Assembly (NCBI GenBank): GCA_965243835.1
Contig: OZ251578.1
Coordinates: 1,550,001 to 1,614,000, forward strand
Source: G965202665 sp965243835
GTDB lineage: Bacteria > Actinomycetota > Acidimicrobiia > Spongiisociales > Spongiisociaceae
Length of the DNA stretch: 64,000 bases
Direction: 5' to 3'
In this document: piece by piece, positions 16,984-25,547 of the stretch
Position numbering within the stretch: the stretch's first letter is position 1
Layout: each line of letters begins with the position of its first letter
The notes under the pieces: model-generated
What the model was told of the DNA's origin: nothing
Seen by the model: only the letters and a program-made list of their open reading frames with translations
The model's database searches: none
Translations under genes and position numbers: made by a program

Positions 16984-17102
16984 CGTTGCCCGACAGATTG
17001 CGCATCCGAGACCCGGTCGGTGATACTTCAGGGAGATGAGCCTTTAGGCGGAGGTATAGCATCGGGGGTTCCGCCAATGCTGATGGGTATCCCAGGCGCT
17101 TA

Positions 17103-17327
17103 TCAAATCTGGCTGATGTTGTTTAATCCATTTTTAAGTAGTTTAACACGTTTAGCACTTCCTAAATCAGACCATTTGCCTTGGATCAATTCCAAATTAA
17201 GTATGTTAATAGTCAGGACGGACTGATTACCCAACCAGATGTGGATGTGAGGGTGGTTATGCCTGGTTCGCATATATTCGTAGTAGATACGAATAACCAT
17301 GCCGTTGAAACGGCAGAGGCTGGACAT
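17103..17327 (-). CDS. DUF4160 family protein (module A)
   Basis: A 74-residue DUF4160 protein. It begins MSSLCRFNGMVIRIYYEY, the family's typical SRFFGIxIYMY start, and has HNHPHIHIWLG corresponding to the conserved NPPHFHVRYG core. It follows the DUF2442 gene by 3 bp on the same strand. DUF4160/DUF2442 pairs recur in bacteria and are often suspected toxin-antitoxin modules, but no biochemical role is assigned with confidence. It is AT-rich compared with the surrounding chromosome. Confidence 0.75.
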   Translation of the reverse strand: MSSLCRFNGMVIRIYYEYMRTRHNHPHIHIWLGNQSVLTINILNLELIQGKWSDLGSAKRVKLLKNGLNNISQI

Positions 17328-17330
17328 CCC

Positions 17331-17597
17331 TTAATCGGCGCGCCGACCGTTAGCAAGAAAATCGTAAATTCCGCACGGACCCAGCTCTATGCCCTCGCCC
17401 CAACAGACTACCCTCCATTCGGGATGGACATACACGCTGTCAAAAACCCGCTTGTCCTTTAAGGGGGCAAACAAAGGCAATTCGCGCAATTGACGACAAT
17501 CGACCTCTCCTTCAACCCCATCCTCAAACCTCACCCAAATTCGCCAGTCTCCCACAGACCGTACCTCTTCCACCGGCACCAAAGTTGTTGCGACCAT
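17331..17597 (-). CDS. DUF2442 family protein (module A)
   Basis: An 88-residue DUF2442 protein. Core: WRIWVRFEDGVEGEVDCRQL, FAPLKDKRVFDSVYVHPEWRVVCWGEGIELGP. AGGAGGGGC upstream favours ATG 17597, although a GTG sits one codon before. It is first in a two-gene unit with DUF4160. The plus-strand module at 17954 has the same gene order in the opposite orientation, but the two DUF2442 proteins are only moderately similar, so they are not recent copies. Confidence 0.82.
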   Translation of the reverse strand: MVATTLVPVEEVRSVGDWRIWVRFEDGVEGEVDCRQLRELPLFAPLKDKRVFDSVYVHPEWRVVCWGEGIELGPCGIYDFLANGRRAD

Positions 17598-17664
17598 CAC
17601 GCCCCTCCTAGTCTGGCTGATTTAATAATACTATCACAGTCGCGCCAATGCCGAGCCATCAACG

Positions 17665-17790
17665 GGGTAATCGAGGCCTCTATTGAGATGCGCGTTCACC
17701 TCCCGGCAGGCCTCGGGGCGGAGCCCCTCCGTCGGCCCCTCCCTCGCCATCCGCACCCGCTCCGCTCCCAGCTCCCCGATACGGGACGCA
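17665..17790 (-). pseudogene. Decayed copy of the putA 3'-terminal region
   Basis: About 126 bp aligns with putA at 18614-18736, with scattered substitutions and small gaps (roughly four fifths identical by eye). In the putA frame it reads ASRIGELGAERVRMAREGPT..., matching SRIGEMGAERVRMAGEEPT near the PutA C-terminus, and then degenerates. It ends abruptly at 17790, where the second 53-bp repeat begins. It has no start and is a gene relic. Confidence 0.8.
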
Positions 17791-17843
17791 TCGGATGCCG
17801 GCGGCGCGCCTACGCCCGCCCGCCTCTAGAATACATGCCCGCC
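17791..17843. repeat. 53-bp direct repeat, copy 2
   Basis: Near-identical to 16931-16983 (differences at 17812 and 17836). It directly abuts the putA relic on its left and precedes the plus-strand DUF2442/DUF4160 module. In copy 1 the same sequence borders the aldolase gene, so this copy looks transplanted, marking a duplication or insertion boundary. Confidence 0.85.
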
Positions 17844-17953
17844 TATCAACCGCCGCGCCGAAAGCCGGGGCGGTCCCGGTTCGCTTCCGCATCTGATAAA
17901 CTTGATCCACAGGAGGTCTGGACCTCTGGGCATCCGCTTGGAAAGGAACGATA

Positions 17954-18208
17954 ATGGCTACCGAATTGGACGTGGCCGATGTCCAGCCGCGGAACGGTTG
18001 GAAAATTTGGGTTCTGTTCGAGGATGGTGTGGAAGGTGAAGTTGATATCAGCGATTTGCAGGATATGCCGATGTTTGCCGTTTTACGGGACCGTCAGGTA
18101 TTTGAATCGGTGTATGTACATCCGGAACTAAAAATGGTGTGTTGGGGGAAAGACTTGGAGATTTCTTCTTGCGGATTATATGACGAGCTTGTCTTGGCGC
18201 GTGTCTGA
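17954..18208 (+). CDS. DUF2442 family protein (module B)
   Basis: An 84-residue DUF2442 protein with the core WKIWVLFEDGVEGEVDISDL, FAVLRDRQVFESVYVHPELKMVCWGKDLEIS. GGAAAGGA precedes the ATG. The DUF4160 gene starts 3 bp after its stop. It is closely similar to the DUF2442 protein at 59386 (same MA-ELDV...VQPR start and FEDGVEGEVDISDLQ core), more than to module A next door. Function is unknown; the pair may be a toxin-antitoxin system or other small regulatory module. Confidence 0.82.
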   Translation: MATELDVADVQPRNGWKIWVLFEDGVEGEVDISDLQDMPMFAVLRDRQVFESVYVHPELKMVCWGKDLEISSCGLYDELVLARV

Positions 18209-18211
18209 TTC

Positions 18212-18503
18212 ATGCCCTGCGTTTGCCGATTCAACGGCATCAGCATTTATTTTTATCCCGGGAAGGCCGTCATCAAAAGCCTCCTTTTCCATGTTCGACT
18301 CAAAAACATGAGGCTGGCCTCCATAGAAATCGAGTCGGGCGAGTTGCTCGCGGGGAGCCTGGTAAAACTAAAACAATCGCCAAGAAAAACTTCTGCGACA
18401 ATGGATAAATGAACATAGGAGCGAACTGTTGAAGGCTTGGGAGCAAGCGCGCACCGGTGTCGCCTTGGACGGCATACCTCCCCCCGTAGGCACATACCCT
18501 TGA
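18212..18503 (+). pseudogene. DUF4160 family protein (module B), frameshifted
   Basis: The gene begins MPCVCRFNGISIYFYPG and continues through FHVRLKNMRLASIEIESGELLAGSL, the expected DUF4160 core, then ends early at 18412. The missing tail is in another frame: PRKLLRQWINEHRSELLKAWEQARTG up to a TGA at 18501-18503. Removing one A from the A-run at about 18385-18389 restores it. Either an indel error or a disabled gene. The repaired protein would be about 96 residues, close to the family norm. Confidence 0.75.
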
Positions 18504-18517
18504 CTTTCCCGAAGTAA

Positions 18518-21500
18518 TCAGCGGGAGGCGGAACCGACCAGGTTGCCGAAACGGTGCAGGGTGCGGCTTATCGTCTGCTCCTTCAGGTAGTAGAGCAACT
18601 CAACCCGCCCGCTGGGAGTAACCGGGGCCTCGATGAGATGTACGTTCGCCTCCCGGCAGGCCCGGCGGAGGGCCTCCGTCGGCTCCTCCCCCGCCATCCG
18701 CACCCGCTCCGCTCCCATCTCCCCGATCCGGGACGCGAAAGCCTGCGCGCTCTCCTCCCCCGCCCGGGAGACCGTTACCGGCGTCCCGCACCGGCGGGCG
18801 GCGGCCAATGTCCGCTCCACCGCCTCCTCCGGGGCGTCCTCCCCCGCCCGCACCGCCGCCCCGTCCAGCGGCCGGTAGCGGAAAATGTTGGACTCGCAGA
18901 ACAGGCCGGACGGGTCATGTTCCCGGCTGAAATGCTCATCCCACCAGCGGGCGTCCGAGGCGGGGGCCGCCTCCCATCCGACGGTCCCGTCCGGGACCCA
19001 TGTCCCCAGCTGGCGCACGTAGTTGGGTCCGCCCGCTTTGGCCCCCGCTCCCACATTGGACTCCTTCCACCCCCCGAACGGTTGCCGTTGCACGATGGCC
19101 CCGGTGATTCCCCGGTTGACGTAGGCGTTTCCCACCTGCGCCCGTTCCAGCCAGAACTCCGCTTCGTCCGGGTCCAGGGTGTGAATTCCCCCGGTCAGGC
19201 CGTAGGCGACCGCGTTTTGAATATCCAAGGCCGCCGGCAGGTCGGGGGCGTGCATCACCCCCAACACCGGACCGAAACATTCCGTCATGTGGAACCAGGA
19301 ACCGGGGGACACCCCCCACCGCACTCCCGGACTCCACAGCGCGCCCGCGTCGTCCCGGCGCTCCGGGGCGACCAGCCACTCCTCGCCCTCCTCCAGCCGG
19401 CTGAGGGCGCGTTCCAGTTTTCCCTCCGCCGGGGCGATGACCGGGCCCAGTACGGTGGCGTCCGCCGCGGCCGGGCCCACCGCCAGGCTTCGCACCGCGT
19501 CCCGCAACTGGCGGCGGAAACGTTGCGACCGATAGACGCCGCCTACGCACACCGCCAGGGAAGCGGCCGAGCATTTCTGGCCGGAATGGCCGAACGCAGA
19601 CTCCACCAAGTCGGCCACCGCCTGATCCAGGTCGGCGTGTTCGGTGATGACCATGCAGTTCTTGCCGGAGGTTTCGGCGAACAGACGCAACTCCGGCCGC
19701 CATGAGGTAAAAAGCCGGGCGGTTTCCGCCGAACCGGTCAGTATCAACCCGTCCGCCGTTTCCACCAAGCGGCGGGAGGCCCGCTCCCCCTCCTCGCCCC
19801 GGGGCAGGGTCAGGAAAGCCAGGGCATCCCGGGGAACCCCGGCCTCCCAGGCGCATTCGGCCATTATTTCCGCGCAACGCTTGGTGCGGCTCGATGGTTT
19901 GAGCAACACCCGGTTGCCCGCCGCCAAGGCCGCCGTCACCCCGCCGGTGGGAATGGCCGCCGGAAAGTTCCAGGGCGGAATCACCGCCGTCACGCCCAGC
20001 GGCTCAAAGGCGGCCCCGTCCTCCGGTTCCAGTTCCAAGGCCCGGTCCCCGTAATAGCGGGCGAAGTCGATCGCCTCCGAAACCTCCGGGTCGGCTTGGG
20101 CGAAGGTTTTGCGTCCCTCGGCGATCATGGCGGAAATCAGGTCGCCCCGCCGCCGGGCCAGCCCGTCGGCCATCTCGTGCAGGGTTTCCCGTCTCCGCCC
20201 GGCCGGCGTTCTCCCCCAGGGCGAGCGGCGGGCGGCGGACGCGATCGCCTCCAACTCGGAGGCCGACCCCACCGCCGGAGTGCGCACCGCCCCGCCGTCC
20301 CGGGCCCTCACCCGGGCCGCCCACTCCCGGTTGCCGGGCAAGGCGGGGTCGGTGTCCGGCTCGTTGGCGAAACGTTCCCGGTTCCGGGAGACGGCGGACG
20401 GAGCTGGTCTTTCCTGCTCGCGGCGGGGCCGGTCGGAAACCGCATGGCGGTCCCGCACCGCGGTGCGGAAAGCGTCCGCCTGCCGGTGAAACTCCTCCGT
20501 GCCCGGGGCCAGGGTGAACAACGCACGCAGGAAGTTCCCCTCCGCCGAGTTTTCCTCCAGTCGCCGGAAAAGATACGCGATGGCGGTATCGAAAGTTTCC
20601 CGGGCCACGATCGGCGTGTACAAGAGCACTCCGCCCGACGATGCGTCCCGGACCACCCGGGACAAAACCGGGGCCATGCCCTGCAGCATCTCACAGTCCA
20701 CCCGCTCCTCCACTCCCCGCTCCCGGCTCAGCAGATGCGCCCAAGCCAGGTCGAACAGGTTGTGGCTCCCCACTCCGATCCGCACCGCCCGGCACCTTTC
20801 CGGACGCAACGCGTAATCCACCAGACGCTTGTAGTTGGCGTCCACCTCCGCTTTGGTCCGATAAGGGGCCTGCTCCCAGCCCCGCAGGGCCGCCTCCACC
20901 CGCTCCATGGCCAGATTGGCCCCTTTCACCAACCGGATTTTGATGTCCGCTCCCCCCGCCGCCCGGCGCCGAAGAGCCCATTCGGTCAAATCCCGCAAGG
21001 CGGGAAAGGAGTCGGGCAGGTAGGCCTGCAACACGATGCCGGCGGTAGTCGATTGAAACTCTTCCTCGTCCAGCAAATCTTTAAACACGGACAATGTCAG
21101 ATCCAGATCGTGGTATTCCTCCATGTCCAGGTTGACGAAGGTGGCCGGGCGGGAGGCGGCCGCCCGCCGGAAAAGGAGGCGCAAACGGGACAGAATACGG
21201 GCGCGGCTCCCCTCCCGGTCCCAGTAGTTCAACTGTTCGGCCACCGCCGACACCTTGATGGAAACGTAATCCACTTCCGGGTCCTCGATCAGGCGGATGG
21301 CGTCCTCCAAGCGCCGGTCCGCCTCCTCCTCCCCCAGCACCGCCTCCCCCAGCGGATTGACGTTGCGGGAAAACCCTTCTTGGCGCATCCCGGCCAACCT
21401 CCGCGCCAAGGCGGGCTGGTCGGCGTCGGTTAACAGGCCCCCGACCAGTTTCCGCATCCGGCGCCGGGCCATGGGCATCACCAGCCAGGGCAAGAGCGGA

Positions 21501-21805
21501 GCCAATCGGGCCCCGGCCTTAAGCAACGCCCGGTCGGCGACGGACAGAAAAGCGGGGGAAGAGCGGGAGTCGACCAGGGAACGCAACTGGCGGGCGGCGG
21601 TGCGGTGACGGTCGGGCCGGATTACGCGGTCCACGAATTGCATGGTGAAAGCCGTTCCGTCCGGGTCGGACAGCAACCGGCGCAACGGACCGGCCGCTGT
21701 CCGGTCTTTACGGGTCCCCGTCCGTGCGGCGGCGGCCAGCCATTCGCCGACCAAGCCGACCGCCGCTTCGGCCAGGTCGGTATCTTCTCGGCCGGCGTCG
21801 GTCAT
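18518..21805 (-). CDS. putA: Bifunctional proline dehydrogenase / glutamate semialdehyde dehydrogenase
   Basis: A 1095-residue PutA-type enzyme oxidising proline to glutamate. The FAD-dependent proline dehydrogenase barrel spans about 100-460: YVSIKVSAV, FVNLDMEEYHDLDLT, IKIRLVKGAN, the terminal RIGVGSHN and LYTPIVARE. The NAD-dependent P5C dehydrogenase follows (about 510-950) with VIPPWNFPAAIPTGG, ETSGKNCMVI and the catalytic Cys in SGQKCSA. About 130 extra residues form the C-terminus; part of that coding sequence is duplicated as a relic at 17665-17790. No N-terminal DNA-binding domain is present, so it is not a repressor. It lies 1 bp from the UspA-like gene, in the same operon. Confidence 0.93.
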   Translation of the reverse strand: MTDAGREDTDLAEAAVGLVGEWLAAAARTGTRKDRTAAGPLRRLLSDPDGTAFTMQFVDRVIRPDRHRTAARQLRSLVDSRSSPAFLSVADRALLKAGARLAPLLPWLVMPMARRRMRKLVGGLLTDADQPALARRLAGMRQEGFSRNVNPLGEAVLGEEEADRRLEDAIRLIEDPEVDYVSIKVSAVAEQLNYWDREGSRARILSRLRLLFRRAAASRPATFVNLDMEEYHDLDLTLSVFKDLLDEEEFQSTTAGIVLQAYLPDSFPALRDLTEWALRRRAAGGADIKIRLVKGANLAMERVEAALRGWEQAPYRTKAEVDANYKRLVDYALRPERCRAVRIGVGSHNLFDLAWAHLLSRERGVEERVDCEMLQGMAPVLSRVVRDASSGGVLLYTPIVARETFDTAIAYLFRRLEENSAEGNFLRALFTLAPGTEEFHRQADAFRTAVRDRHAVSDRPRREQERPAPSAVSRNRERFANEPDTDPALPGNREWAARVRARDGGAVRTPAVGSASELEAIASAARRSPWGRTPAGRRRETLHEMADGLARRRGDLISAMIAEGRKTFAQADPEVSEAIDFARYYGDRALELEPEDGAAFEPLGVTAVIPPWNFPAAIPTGGVTAALAAGNRVLLKPSSRTKRCAEIMAECAWEAGVPRDALAFLTLPRGEEGERASRRLVETADGLILTGSAETARLFTSWRPELRLFAETSGKNCMVITEHADLDQAVADLVESAFGHSGQKCSAASLAVCVGGVYRSQRFRRQLRDAVRSLAVGPAAADATVLGPVIAPAEGKLERALSRLEEGEEWLVAPERRDDAGALWSPGVRWGVSPGSWFHMTECFGPVLGVMHAPDLPAALDIQNAVAYGLTGGIHTLDPDEAEFWLERAQVGNAYVNRGITGAIVQRQPFGGWKESNVGAGAKAGGPNYVRQLGTWVPDGTVGWEAAPASDARWWDEHFSREHDPSGLFCESNIFRYRPLDGAAVRAGEDAPEEAVERTLAAARRCGTPVTVSRAGEESAQAFASRIGEMGAERVRMAGEEPTEALRRACREANVHLIEAPVTPSGRVELLYYLKEQTISRTLHRFGNLVGSASR

Positions 21806-21806
21806 T

Positions 21807-22235
21807 TCACAATCCCACCTCTACCGACTCCACGGGGATGGATTCCTTCTCCAGATATTTCAAAAACCGGTCGTAGGACTCCGGGTGCGTTTCCCCGGCC
21901 GCGGAATGGGAGCCGATCACCACCAACAACGGCGCGTTCTCCCGGACGGAGGAAATCAACTCCTCCGCCACGTCCCCCTCCCGCATTTCCATCGTCACCG
22001 GGATGTCCCCCGTTTCGGTGTCCTTGGCGGCCAAGCCCACCATAGTGCGAATCAGCAATCGGGTTTCGTCCTTGATGGCGCGTCGGAACGCGGGAGACGA
22101 CTCCTCGTATTCCCGACCGTTGAGAACGTGCACCACCCGCAGTTCCGCATCGTGTTCTATGGCCCGCCACAGCGAGACGGCGTGCAACAGGCGGGAATCG
22201 ATGCGGGCTCCGGTGGCCACCAGCACCGTTTTCAC
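21807..22235 (-). CDS. Universal stress protein (UspA-like)
   Basis: A 142-residue single Usp domain. KTVLVATGARIDSRLLHAVSLWRAI forms the first strand and helix, and LLVVIGSHSAAGETH is at the place of the nucleotide-binding GSHG/GSRG loop, degenerate here, so ATP binding is doubtful. It overlaps the 3' end of the antiporter gene by 4 nt and precedes putA, suggesting a link to ion or stress homeostasis. Confidence 0.75.
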   Translation of the reverse strand: MKTVLVATGARIDSRLLHAVSLWRAIEHDAELRVVHVLNGREYEESSPAFRRAIKDETRLLIRTMVGLAAKDTETGDIPVTMEMREGDVAEELISSVRENAPLLVVIGSHSAAGETHPESYDRFLKYLEKESIPVESVEVGL

Positions 22236-23886
22236 TGCGCCGCTCCCGCGTCGGCGGCCTGGCCGGTTTCCCCGGCCGCCTGCTTGGACTGCTCCCGGAT
22301 CCGGTCGCCGATGTACTCCAGGGCGGCTAGCCGATCCGATATTTCAATCACCAATTCCTCGGCCACCTCATCGCTTACCAGCCCCCGCACCACCGCATCC
22401 GCCATCTCGGACCGGCCGGCCCGCAACATGTCCTCCCGGGCTTTGAGCAGGGTTTCTATTTCCAGCCGGGGGTTGGCGTGAAAATGCCGCATCATAGAGC
22501 GGCGGTCCTCTATCAGCTCTTCGTCGTACAGGTTGTCCATCACCTCCCAGGTATCGGGGGTGATCACCTCCTCCCCGCTCAACTTCTCCAACTCCAAACG
22601 TCCGGCCCGGGCGGCCAGGAAACGTCCCTGGAAACGTTGGTAATCGATCAGTATGGAGGAAGTGCCGGGAATTTTCGCCCAGTCGATGGCCCGCTTGATG
22701 GTGGTGCCCTGCACCAGAAGCGTGAACAGCACCGCCCCGAAGGTCATCGACAGCAGGGTTTCGGTGTCGAATTCGTTGAAATAAAAAGGCAAGGACAGGG
22801 CCAAGGCCAGGTTGACCGCCCCCTTCAATCCCCCCCAGTACAGAATGTGTTGAAAGGCCATCGGCACCTTGTAGGCGGAGGGCAACAAGTTGCTGACCCC
22901 CATCATTCCGTACACGATCAACATCCGCACCACTATCAAACTGAGAATGGCCACCCCGACCTCGGGCAGGTGGCTGAACATAATGCTGATGTCCATCCGC
23001 ACCCCGATCAGCAAAAACACGAAAGCGTTTACCACATAGGCGGACATCTCCCAGAAGTTCTCCAAGGCGTAGCGGGTGGTGGGGGAAGTGTTCTTGCGCC
23101 CCAGGTTGCCCACGATCAGCCCGGCCACGATCACCGAGGAAATGCCGTCCAGCTCCAAGATGGCGGCCGTCGTGTAGGACCCCAAGGCCAAAGCCAGGGT
23201 GATGATGGTTTCCAGCAGGTAGTTGTCCAGGTATTTGAGGATCAGGGTCACGACCAGGTATCCAACAACGCCCCCACCGCCAGCCCGCCTACGAACACCA
23301 TCAGAAAACGCCCGACCGTGTTGGAGAGGGTGAGGTTGGCGGACCCCGCCACTATCAGGCCGAACAGCACGATGCCGGTCCCGTTGTTAAACAGGCTTTC
23401 CCCCTCCACCAGGGTGGACAAACGCTTGTTTACTCCCAACTCTCGGAACCGGTCGATGACCGAAACCGGATCGGTGGAGGCGATCAGGGCCCCGAAGGCC
23501 AAGGAGGCCTGCCAGGGAAGACCCACTAACGCCTCTACCAGAAACCCCACCATAAAGGTGGTCAAAAGGGTTCCCCCCACCGACAGCGACACAATTCTCC
23601 CCAAGTCCATCCGCAGGCGCCGCCAAGACAGATGCATGGTGGCCTGAAAAACCAAAGGGGGGATGAGCACGCCCAAGATGAACCCCTCCGAAACCTCCAC
23701 GTTGAGGGTGGTGATGAACGACAGCGCCAAACCGACCAGCACCAGGGCCACGGTGTAGGCCATTTTCAGATACCGGGCCAGCAAGGCCACCAGGGTGGCG
23801 ATGCTCAGCAACACCGTCAGCAGGATCTCCACCTGCAATACGGTGCTGGTATCCATCATGGTTTGCGCTGGACCTAAGAGGTACAT
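22232..23886 (-). pseudogene. CPA1-type Na+/H+ antiporter, frameshifted into two frames
   Basis: Membrane cation/proton antiporter with about 12 helices. The first frame (23886-23248) carries LVALLARYLKMAYTVALVLVGL, FILGVLIPPLVFQATMH, FGALIASTDPVSVIDRFRELGV and LSTLVEGESLFNNGTGIVLF, the ion-binding core with its Asp. It breaks after GGLAVGALL. The next frame, readable from GTG 23251 to 22232, continues YLDNYLLETIITLALALGSYTTA, GGLKGAVNLALALSLP and a cytoplasmic tail of about 150 residues. One missing G at about 23261 (TTGTTGGATA, expected TTGTTGGGATA) restores a single protein of about 550 residues. The GTGA overlap could also allow coupled translation as two halves. Confidence 0.85.
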
Positions 23887-24010
23887 CGCCTATAAGATAC
23901 CAACTTCGACCGCAGGCGCCGCGTCATTGTCGTCGCCGATTTTGGCAATGCCGGTCGGAGGGCGGACCGGGGGGTAGCCTGGAGCCAAGTACGCGACCCG
24001 GGGAGATGCT

Positions 24011-24589
24011 ATGAGCGAGGCGACGGTAGTGATATTCGCCGGTCTTTTGGCGGGCTTGGCGTCGGTGGCCGCTTGGAAGGAGGGCGGCGCCGGCGCCCCC
24101 GCCGGTTTGCGGTGGAGGCCCGCCGAGAGCCCGGTGACCGCTATCTCCCTCATCCTGGCGTGGGTGATGACCGCCTACGTTGATCCGATCATGCAGTCTG
24201 ATTCCCTGCTGGACGGCCTGTTCGGCGGACCGGAGGAAGTACTCGGCCATCCGAATTGGGAGGCCCTCCGCCACCCGGGTTCTTACGCGCCGCTGGTGTT
24301 CGGCCTGCTCCTGGTGTTGACCCCGCTCATCCACCGGGCGCTGACCCTGGGCGGGGGCTCCGCCCGCTGGAGATTCGGGATCACGGCCGGAGTGGTCGCC
24401 TGGGCCGCGTTCAGCGTGATTATCATCAGCGCCTTTCGCATCGCGGGCCTGATCGACGGCTATCCGATCCTCCCCCGCCTGGCGTTGCTGGGACTGCTGG
24501 CGGCCGCCGTGCTGGGGGCCTTGGTCCACACCGCCCGCTCCCTGCATGCGGCGGCGGTCAACGCCCCCGCCCCCTGGACCCTCCCCTAA
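24011..24589 (+). CDS. Multi-spanning membrane protein of unknown function
   Basis: A 192-residue protein with about five hydrophobic segments (about 7-22, 40-56, 92-108, 122-142, 155-175) and no recognised domain. GGGGAGATG lies just upstream of the ATG. It is divergent from the antiporter gene. Its last 130 bp, including the stop codon region, are repeated at 25124-25253 with six differences, so the 3' end has been involved in a rearrangement. No function is proposed. Confidence 0.7.
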   Translation: MSEATVVIFAGLLAGLASVAAWKEGGAGAPAGLRWRPAESPVTAISLILAWVMTAYVDPIMQSDSLLDGLFGGPEEVLGHPNWEALRHPGSYAPLVFGLLLVLTPLIHRALTLGGGSARWRFGITAGVVAWAAFSVIIISAFRIAGLIDGYPILPRLALLGLLAAAVLGALVHTARSLHAAAVNAPAPWTLP

Positions 24590-24591
24590 GG
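24462..24591 (+). repeat. 130-bp repeat, source copy (3' end of membrane protein gene)
   Basis: The segment from ATCCGATCCTCCCCCGC to the stop region is intact coding sequence here and recurs at 25124-25253 with six substitutions. Together the two copies bracket the small genes at 24656 and 24984. Confidence 0.9.
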
Positions 24592-24655
24592 CAATAGCCG
24601 GATTGCGGCGTGCGCCTTGTAATTCAGTAAGTCCAAGTATGGTAAAATCGGCATC

Positions 24656-24997
24656 ATGGACCACTCGCATCTCAAACATAACGAAGTAGCCGGCAACCGC
24701 CGGTCCTCGGAGGGGCCGCGCGCCGCGGCTGACGCCGGCCCGCCCGATATACGCGAGATTCTGGGCGAATGGGTGGGCGAAACGGTGACTATTCACCGCG
24801 ACGACAGTCGCCCGGTCAGCGGACGGCTTGTGGAAGCATCCCCAGAGCATCTGGTGATACAAGAGTTCTTACGAAACAAGTTTTCGCCCTTGGAGATGCA
24901 AATCCTCAAAGCGAAGGGAGCCGACCGGGGTTTGGTATCGTTTGACTTGGAGAATGTGTTGCGGGTAACTCCGGGGGACATTTATGCCCGCCTCTGA
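24656..24997 (+). CDS. Small hypothetical protein, first gene of an inserted pair
   Basis: A 113-residue protein with a charged N-terminus and a central block IREILGEWVGETVTIHRDDSRPVSGRLVEASPEHLVIQ that reads like a small beta-barrel (Sm/SH3-like), by shape only. TAAAAT (24643-24648) ends seven bases before the ATG and no ribosome-binding site is visible, so it may be leaderless. The next ATG overlaps its 3' end by 14 nt, an arrangement typical of toxin-antitoxin pairs. It lies between the two copies of a 130-bp repeat. Function unknown. Confidence 0.6.
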   Translation: MDHSHLKHNEVAGNRRSSEGPRAAADAGPPDIREILGEWVGETVTIHRDDSRPVSGRLVEASPEHLVIQEFLRNKFSPLEMQILKAKGADRGLVSFDLENVLRVTPGDIYARL

Positions 24998-25289
24998 TAA
25001 CCCTGACGGGCGGGAGAAAAATCCGGTACGTCAAATATGGAGGGATGTAGAACAGCAACTGATCATCATGAACGGATACTGGGAGTTCTACCTGGTTCAC
25101 CATCTCCAGTACCCGCGGGAGGAATCCGATCCTCCCCCGCTTGGCCTTGCCGGGACTGCTGGCGGCCGCCGTGCTGGGGGCCTTCGTTCACACCGCCCGC
25201 TCCCTGCATGCGGCGGCGGTCAACGCCCCCGCCCCCTGGACCCTCCCCTGAGGTTCGGGCCAACGAGGACTCTGCTATTCTGTCCATAG
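24984..25289 (+). CDS. Chimeric or truncated small protein
   Basis: The first about 47 residues (MPASDNPDGREKNPVRQIWR ... WEFYLVHHLQYPREES) look like a genuine protein start coupled to the previous gene. At about 25124 the frame enters the 130-bp repeat in a frame different from the membrane protein and becomes Pro/Gly/Arg-rich noise up to 25289. I infer that the original gene lost its 3' part when the repeat was placed here. Unknown family. Confidence 0.4.
   Translation: MPASDNPDGREKNPVRQIWRDVEQQLIIMNGYWEFYLVHHLQYPREESDPPPLGLAGTAGGRRAGGLRSHRPLPACGGGQRPRPLDPPLRFGPTRTLLFCP
25124..25253 (+). repeat. 130-bp repeat, displaced copy of a gene 3' end
   Basis: It matches 24462-24591 with six mismatches (about 95 percent) and even keeps a stop codon at the homologous place (TGA for TAA). 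It has no start of its own, interrupts the gene starting at 24984, and ends about 18 bp before the operator dyad of the DUF433/DUF5615 module. Confidence 0.9.
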
Positions 25290-25293
25290 CAGA
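25271..25293 (+). promoter_or_regulatory. Operator-like dyad before the DUF433/DUF5615 module
   Basis: TCTGCTAT-TCTGTCC-ATAGCAGA is a perfect 8-bp inverted repeat. TATTCT (25276-25281) within it resembles a -10 box, and AGAAAGGAGG follows before the TTG start. An autoregulatory site bound by the antitoxin is the natural reading for a toxin-antitoxin operon. Confidence 0.55.
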
Positions 25294-25307
25294 AAGGAGG
25301 GTCGTCC

Positions 25308-25547
25308 TTGATAAGTTGGGAGGATTGTCCCGCGGTTGAGTCCGTGCCGGACAAAATGAGCGGAGCGTGGGTGTTTCGGGGAACCCGGGTTCCCCTGTGG
25401 TCCCTGTTCAAGAACATAGGCGATATCAGCATTCAAGAATTTTGCGACTGGTATCCGCATGTCAGCCGGGAGCAGGTAGAAGTCGTTCTCGATTTCTTGG
25501 CGGAAGAGCACAAGGTTACGTTGGATCTTGCTAGTCCTATTGGATGA
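25308..25547 (+). CDS. DUF433 family antitoxin
   Basis: A 79-residue DUF433 protein, the antitoxin partner of DUF5615 PIN-like toxins. VFRGTRVPLWSLFKNIGDISIQEFCDWYPHVSREQV is the conserved core with a small helix-turn-helix-like end. TTG is the start, seven bases after AGAAAGGAGG. Its 3' end overlaps the toxin gene by 20 nt. It probably binds the dyad upstream and neutralises the toxin; both are inferred from the family. Confidence 0.85.
   Translation: MISWEDCPAVESVPDKMSGAWVFRGTRVPLWSLFKNIGDISIQEFCDWYPHVSREQVEVVLDFLAEEHKVTLDLASPIG

Noticed and set aside
23248..23251. Antiporter as two genuine coupled genes (GTGA overlap)
   Set aside because: The conserved sequence continues exactly when one G is restored, and the family is a single polypeptide; split function is less likely than a frameshift.
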